Source: Entrophospora sp. SA101
Taxonomy: Eukaryota > Glomeromycota > Glomeromycetes > Entrophosporales > Entrophosporaceae
Assembly (NCBI GenBank): GCA_958430865.1
Contig: CAUDNR010002513.1
Span: 73,327 to 83,912, forward strand
Length of the DNA stretch: 10,586 bases
Reading direction: 5' to 3'
Shown piece by piece: positions 8,715 to 10,586 of the stretch (position 1 is its first letter; each line of letters opens with the position of its first letter). The notes beneath the pieces are model-generated. The model was not told the DNA's origin. It worked only from the letters and a program-made list of their open reading frames with translations, and made no database searches. The position numbers were made by a program, and so were the translations under genes.

Positions 8715-9259
8715 AGAATACTCATTTGGAATAATAGAATTAATTATATTTCTCTTAATATATTTGATCCAAAAGAACTTCTTGATAATGAGAGAGATTT
8801 GGTTGTATATGGAATAAATGAGATAGATTTCCTAGATAAATTTTATGATGAAATTAAATTTGTGGGTGATAATGAATTTTATAAAATTATGAAAAAGGAA
8901 AACTCAGAAGAATGGAGCCCTGTAAAATCTTATCTACAATTGTACAAAAATACTTTAATCAATTGTGGAAACATATATTAGATAATGATGAGAATTTTTC
9001 TTCTAATCATCCAACAACAACAATTATTCTTAAAATAGCACTGGTTATACCTCTTTCTAATGCTCAAATAGAAAGAATATTCTCACAACAAAATTTAATA
9101 AAAAATAAATCAAGAAATGTAATGAATATTGGTACTTTGAGTAATCATTTAATGATATTATTAAATGAACCAGAAGTTAATTTTGAAAAAGCATATGAGC
9201 ATTGGAGAAGTAAGAAACAAGAAGGAGTTACTATAGATATAAATCTTAAAGAAAATTAA
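8715..9259 (+). pseudogene. hAT-family transposase, frameshifted C-terminal remnant
   Basis: hAT transposases end in a dimerisation domain. Here 8912-9259 encodes it: NQLWKHIL, then LKIALVIPLSNAQIERIFSQ, NLIKNKSRN and a TLSNHLMILLN helix, matching the hAT pattern of alanine-proline, SNA.ER.FS, then N.I...RN and TL...L. The part just upstream lies in another frame (about 8715-8981): INYISLNIFDPKELL, VVYGINEIDFLDKFY, EIKFVGDNEF and EEWSPVKSYLQ, typical of the catalytic-to-dimerisation linker. The two frames are out by one base near the A5 run at 8946-8950. The linker frame is closed upstream by a stop at 8685. A third open frame, about 8460-8817, may hold more of the element, but I cannot recognise it. 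No RNase-H-like catalytic core or BED zinc finger is present. It is inactive. Confidence 0.8.
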
Positions 9260-9477
9260 ATTGGGGCATACTAGGTTTCATAGATAGGTCAGTAATAAAA
9301 ATTTCCTTTTGTTATATGATTTGACCCAGACCAAAATTAAGTTTAATATAACTTGACCCTAAGGTTTGCAATAACATTAGAAAAAAGAACATAATTTGAC
9401 CCATAATATATACTAACATTAAAAATTTTGAAACCATTGTGAGTGTTATTTACCAGGTAATTCTTATGTTTGGCACA
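9260..9477. repeat. AT-rich tail of the hAT remnant with three TTGACCC motifs
   Basis: TTGACCC (or CTTGACCC) occurs at 9321-9327, 9353-9359 and 9396-9402, two of them as ATTTGACCCA. They follow the transposase stop and are all in one orientation. hAT transposases commonly bind short subterminal repeats, so these might be such sites. No terminal inverted repeat was found to confirm an element end. Confidence 0.35.
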
Positions 9478-9708
9478 CAGCTGGTCTTACTTTGCCTCGA
9501 ATTACAGCCCATAATTATACCTATTGACACTAAATCTAAATATCAACACACAGCTAGGACTTACTTTGCCTACTGACTTATGGTTGATTCCACTATCTTA
9601 TGACACAGTCTGGATAGTCCAAAATATTTGACATGCAGCTAGGACTTACTTTGCCTACTGACTTACAGTCAATGCTTCTTTTATTTTATGACACACAGTC
9701 TGGATAAA
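9478..9708. repeat. Three imperfect tandem copies of a ~73-90 bp unit
   Basis: A 30-base block beginning CAGCTAGGACTTACTTTGCC is identical at 9551-9580 and 9636-9665 (spacing 85). A shorter diverged copy starts at 9478 (CAGCTGGTCTTACTTTGCC). The unit's second half, ending TGACACAGTCTGGATA, is at 9601-9616 and again, with a 2-base extension (TGACACACAGTCTGGATA), at 9689-9706. Base composition is less AT-rich than in the flanking DNA. It is not coding in any frame I can recognise. Confidence 0.75.
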
Positions 9709-9967
9709 AGATCCCTAGGTTATTTGGCTAACTATATCCCAAAGGCGTCCCCTTGAGATGCTCAATAGTTAAAGGGTTCCCAACTAATAATCTAGGAATC
9801 AATCACACTGGGTTTATTAGTTAATTACAGTCAAAGAATATTTTATGTAAGGGTTATATATTTATTTAGAGTGTTAAGAGTTATTATTATGTTATTGTTG
9901 AGATGGAAAATTGCATGAAATTTCAAAACTTCATGTGCATGATGTGCATTTTATGCATTGCATTTTT
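9709..9967. other. Unassigned spacer with clustered TGCAT motifs
   Basis: No gene is visible. TGCAT occurs five times within 9912-9963, including a direct 9-bp repeat ATGTGCATG/ATGTGCAT (9933-9949) and ATGCAT at 9953-9958. An imperfect inverted repeat CATGAA...TTCATG spans about 9914-9935. The remainder, 9709-9900, looks like continuation of the repeat-derived DNA to its left. Confidence 0.5.
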
Positions 9968-10162
9968 TTAAAAATATATATATATATATATATATAAAAA
10001 TATAAATACAATTTTCAATATTATTATCACTACCACTTCCTCACCACTTTCTATTCTAATTGTTTCATCATCATCATCATCACTTTTATCATTTTCGCTT
10101 CCCACATTTCCATCACCATCAATTGTAATATCCATATTATCATTGTTGGTATTTTTGGACAT
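9968..10162 (-). CDS. Possible first exon of an acidic, unrecognised protein
   Basis: An ATG at 10162 opens a frame of 64 codons. The first 42 residues are Asn/Asp/Glu-rich (GDGNVGSENDKSDDDDDETI) with almost no hydrophobic residues. The end (VVVIIILKIVFIFLYIYIYIYF) is merely read from AT-rich DNA and an (AT)n tract, so the real coding part, if any, would end at a splice donor such as GTATTT near 10010. I found no convincing downstream exon in the 700 bases that follow. It could be the 5' exon of a broken gene, or chance. No function can be assigned. Confidence 0.2.
   Translation of the reverse strand: MSKNTNNDNMDITIDGDGNVGSENDKSDDDDDETIRIESGEEVVVIIILKIVFIFLYIYIYIYF
9974..9996. repeat. (AT)n tract
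   Basis: About eleven AT dinucleotides, flanked by A/T runs. Confidence 0.9.
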
Positions 10163-10586
10163 TTTAATTTGTAATTAAAATAAATATACACCAATTTAAA
10201 ATACATTAAGGTGTCAATAATTTATTTCTCTTTTTATCATTTATAAAAGAAAAAGTAAACCAATTCCTTTTAGAAGCAAAGCTGATGAAATTATCAATTC
10301 TACCCAGTTTAACAAATGGGATGTCCACCAGCAAATAGGGGGTCTGAGACTATTAAATTGTTCTGTGTTATTATCAAAACAAAAATTGGTTACACGAATA
10401 GTTTTGATATGTAAAGTAAATATTTCAAGTCTTGTATAGTGCAGGACACCTAGTCCCACAACTTTTTATTGGTCTTGTATATCCTTTAGTATACCAGAAA
10501 TGGAAATGCAACACCAAAAAAACAAAACATGATTTTGAAGCTAAGACCTTTCTCCACAAAGCTACGATTTCATTTTGTTGATATGT
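10163..10586. other. Unassigned right edge, probably repeat-derived
   Basis: The stretch 10250-10586 is less AT-rich than the gene-free DNA elsewhere. Open frames of about 70 codons exist on both strands (minus 10459-10241 and plus about 10240-10437), but neither shows a recognisable motif and they overlap, so at most one could be real. GTCTTGTATA is repeated at about 10430 and 10472. An element continuing past the window edge is possible. Confidence 0.35.

Noticed and set aside
8572..8817. 81-codon plus frame just left of the hAT linker, considered as a separate gene.
   Set aside because: It is open further upstream without an ATG, is followed by transposase sequence in another frame, and shows no motif of its own; it is probably part of the same decayed element.
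10241..10459. 72-codon minus frame and an overlapping plus frame of similar length.
   Set aside because: Neither has a family motif, they overlap antisense, and the region looks repeat-derived; neither was called as a gene.
1..10586. A new multi-gene system such as a biosynthetic cluster, CRISPR array or defence island.
   Set aside because: The three intact or partial genes are unrelated eukaryotic housekeeping functions. The repeats are irregular or simple with no regular spacers, and no further conserved coding sequence is visible.

Overview
This is an AT-rich eukaryotic nuclear window, most likely fungal. Three conserved protein genes are split by short introns (73-108 bp, except one of 289 bp) with GT..AG borders. 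The proteins are a mitochondrial ICP55-type aminopeptidase, a PBN1/PIG-X GPI-mannosyltransferase subunit and translation factor eIF3d. A decayed hAT transposase and many AT microsatellites are also present. Low-complexity Asn/Gln/Glu runs, eIF3d in a fungus and this style of hAT C-terminus fit an early-diverging fungus such as a Glomeromycotina (Rhizophagus-like) species. That placement is inference and was not tested by a search.

Layout. 1-688 (+): last exons of an ICP55/XPNPEP3-like gene whose 5' part lies off the left edge; its first visible intron carries an inverted and direct repeat family. 689-1530: gene-free gap between convergent genes. 1531-3709 (-): complete two-exon PBN1/PIG-X-like gene, swollen by homopolymeric amino acid runs. 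3710-5857: about 2.1 kb without a convincing gene, holding the PBN1 promoter side, several microsatellites, a 22-bp hairpin and a 100-bp foldback element that looks like a hAT-type MITE. 5858-8387 (-): complete ten-exon eIF3d gene, reconstructed exon by exon with all splice phases consistent. 8388-8570: AT/poly(A) leader and promoter side of eIF3d. About 8715-9259 (+): frameshifted 3' end of a hAT transposase. 9260-9967: repeat-derived DNA with TTGACCC repeats and an 85-bp tandem repeat. 9968-10162 (-): a weak acidic open frame. 10163-10586: unassigned DNA.

The three genes are unrelated housekeeping functions (mitochondrial protein maturation, ER GPI-anchor synthesis, translation initiation) and do not form a pathway or cluster. 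I see no evidence of a novel multi-gene system. The unusual material is in the repeats: the intronic repeat family in ICP55, the 100-bp foldback element, the tandem repeat behind the hAT remnant, and the poly(A)/(AT)n leader next to the eIF3d start codon.
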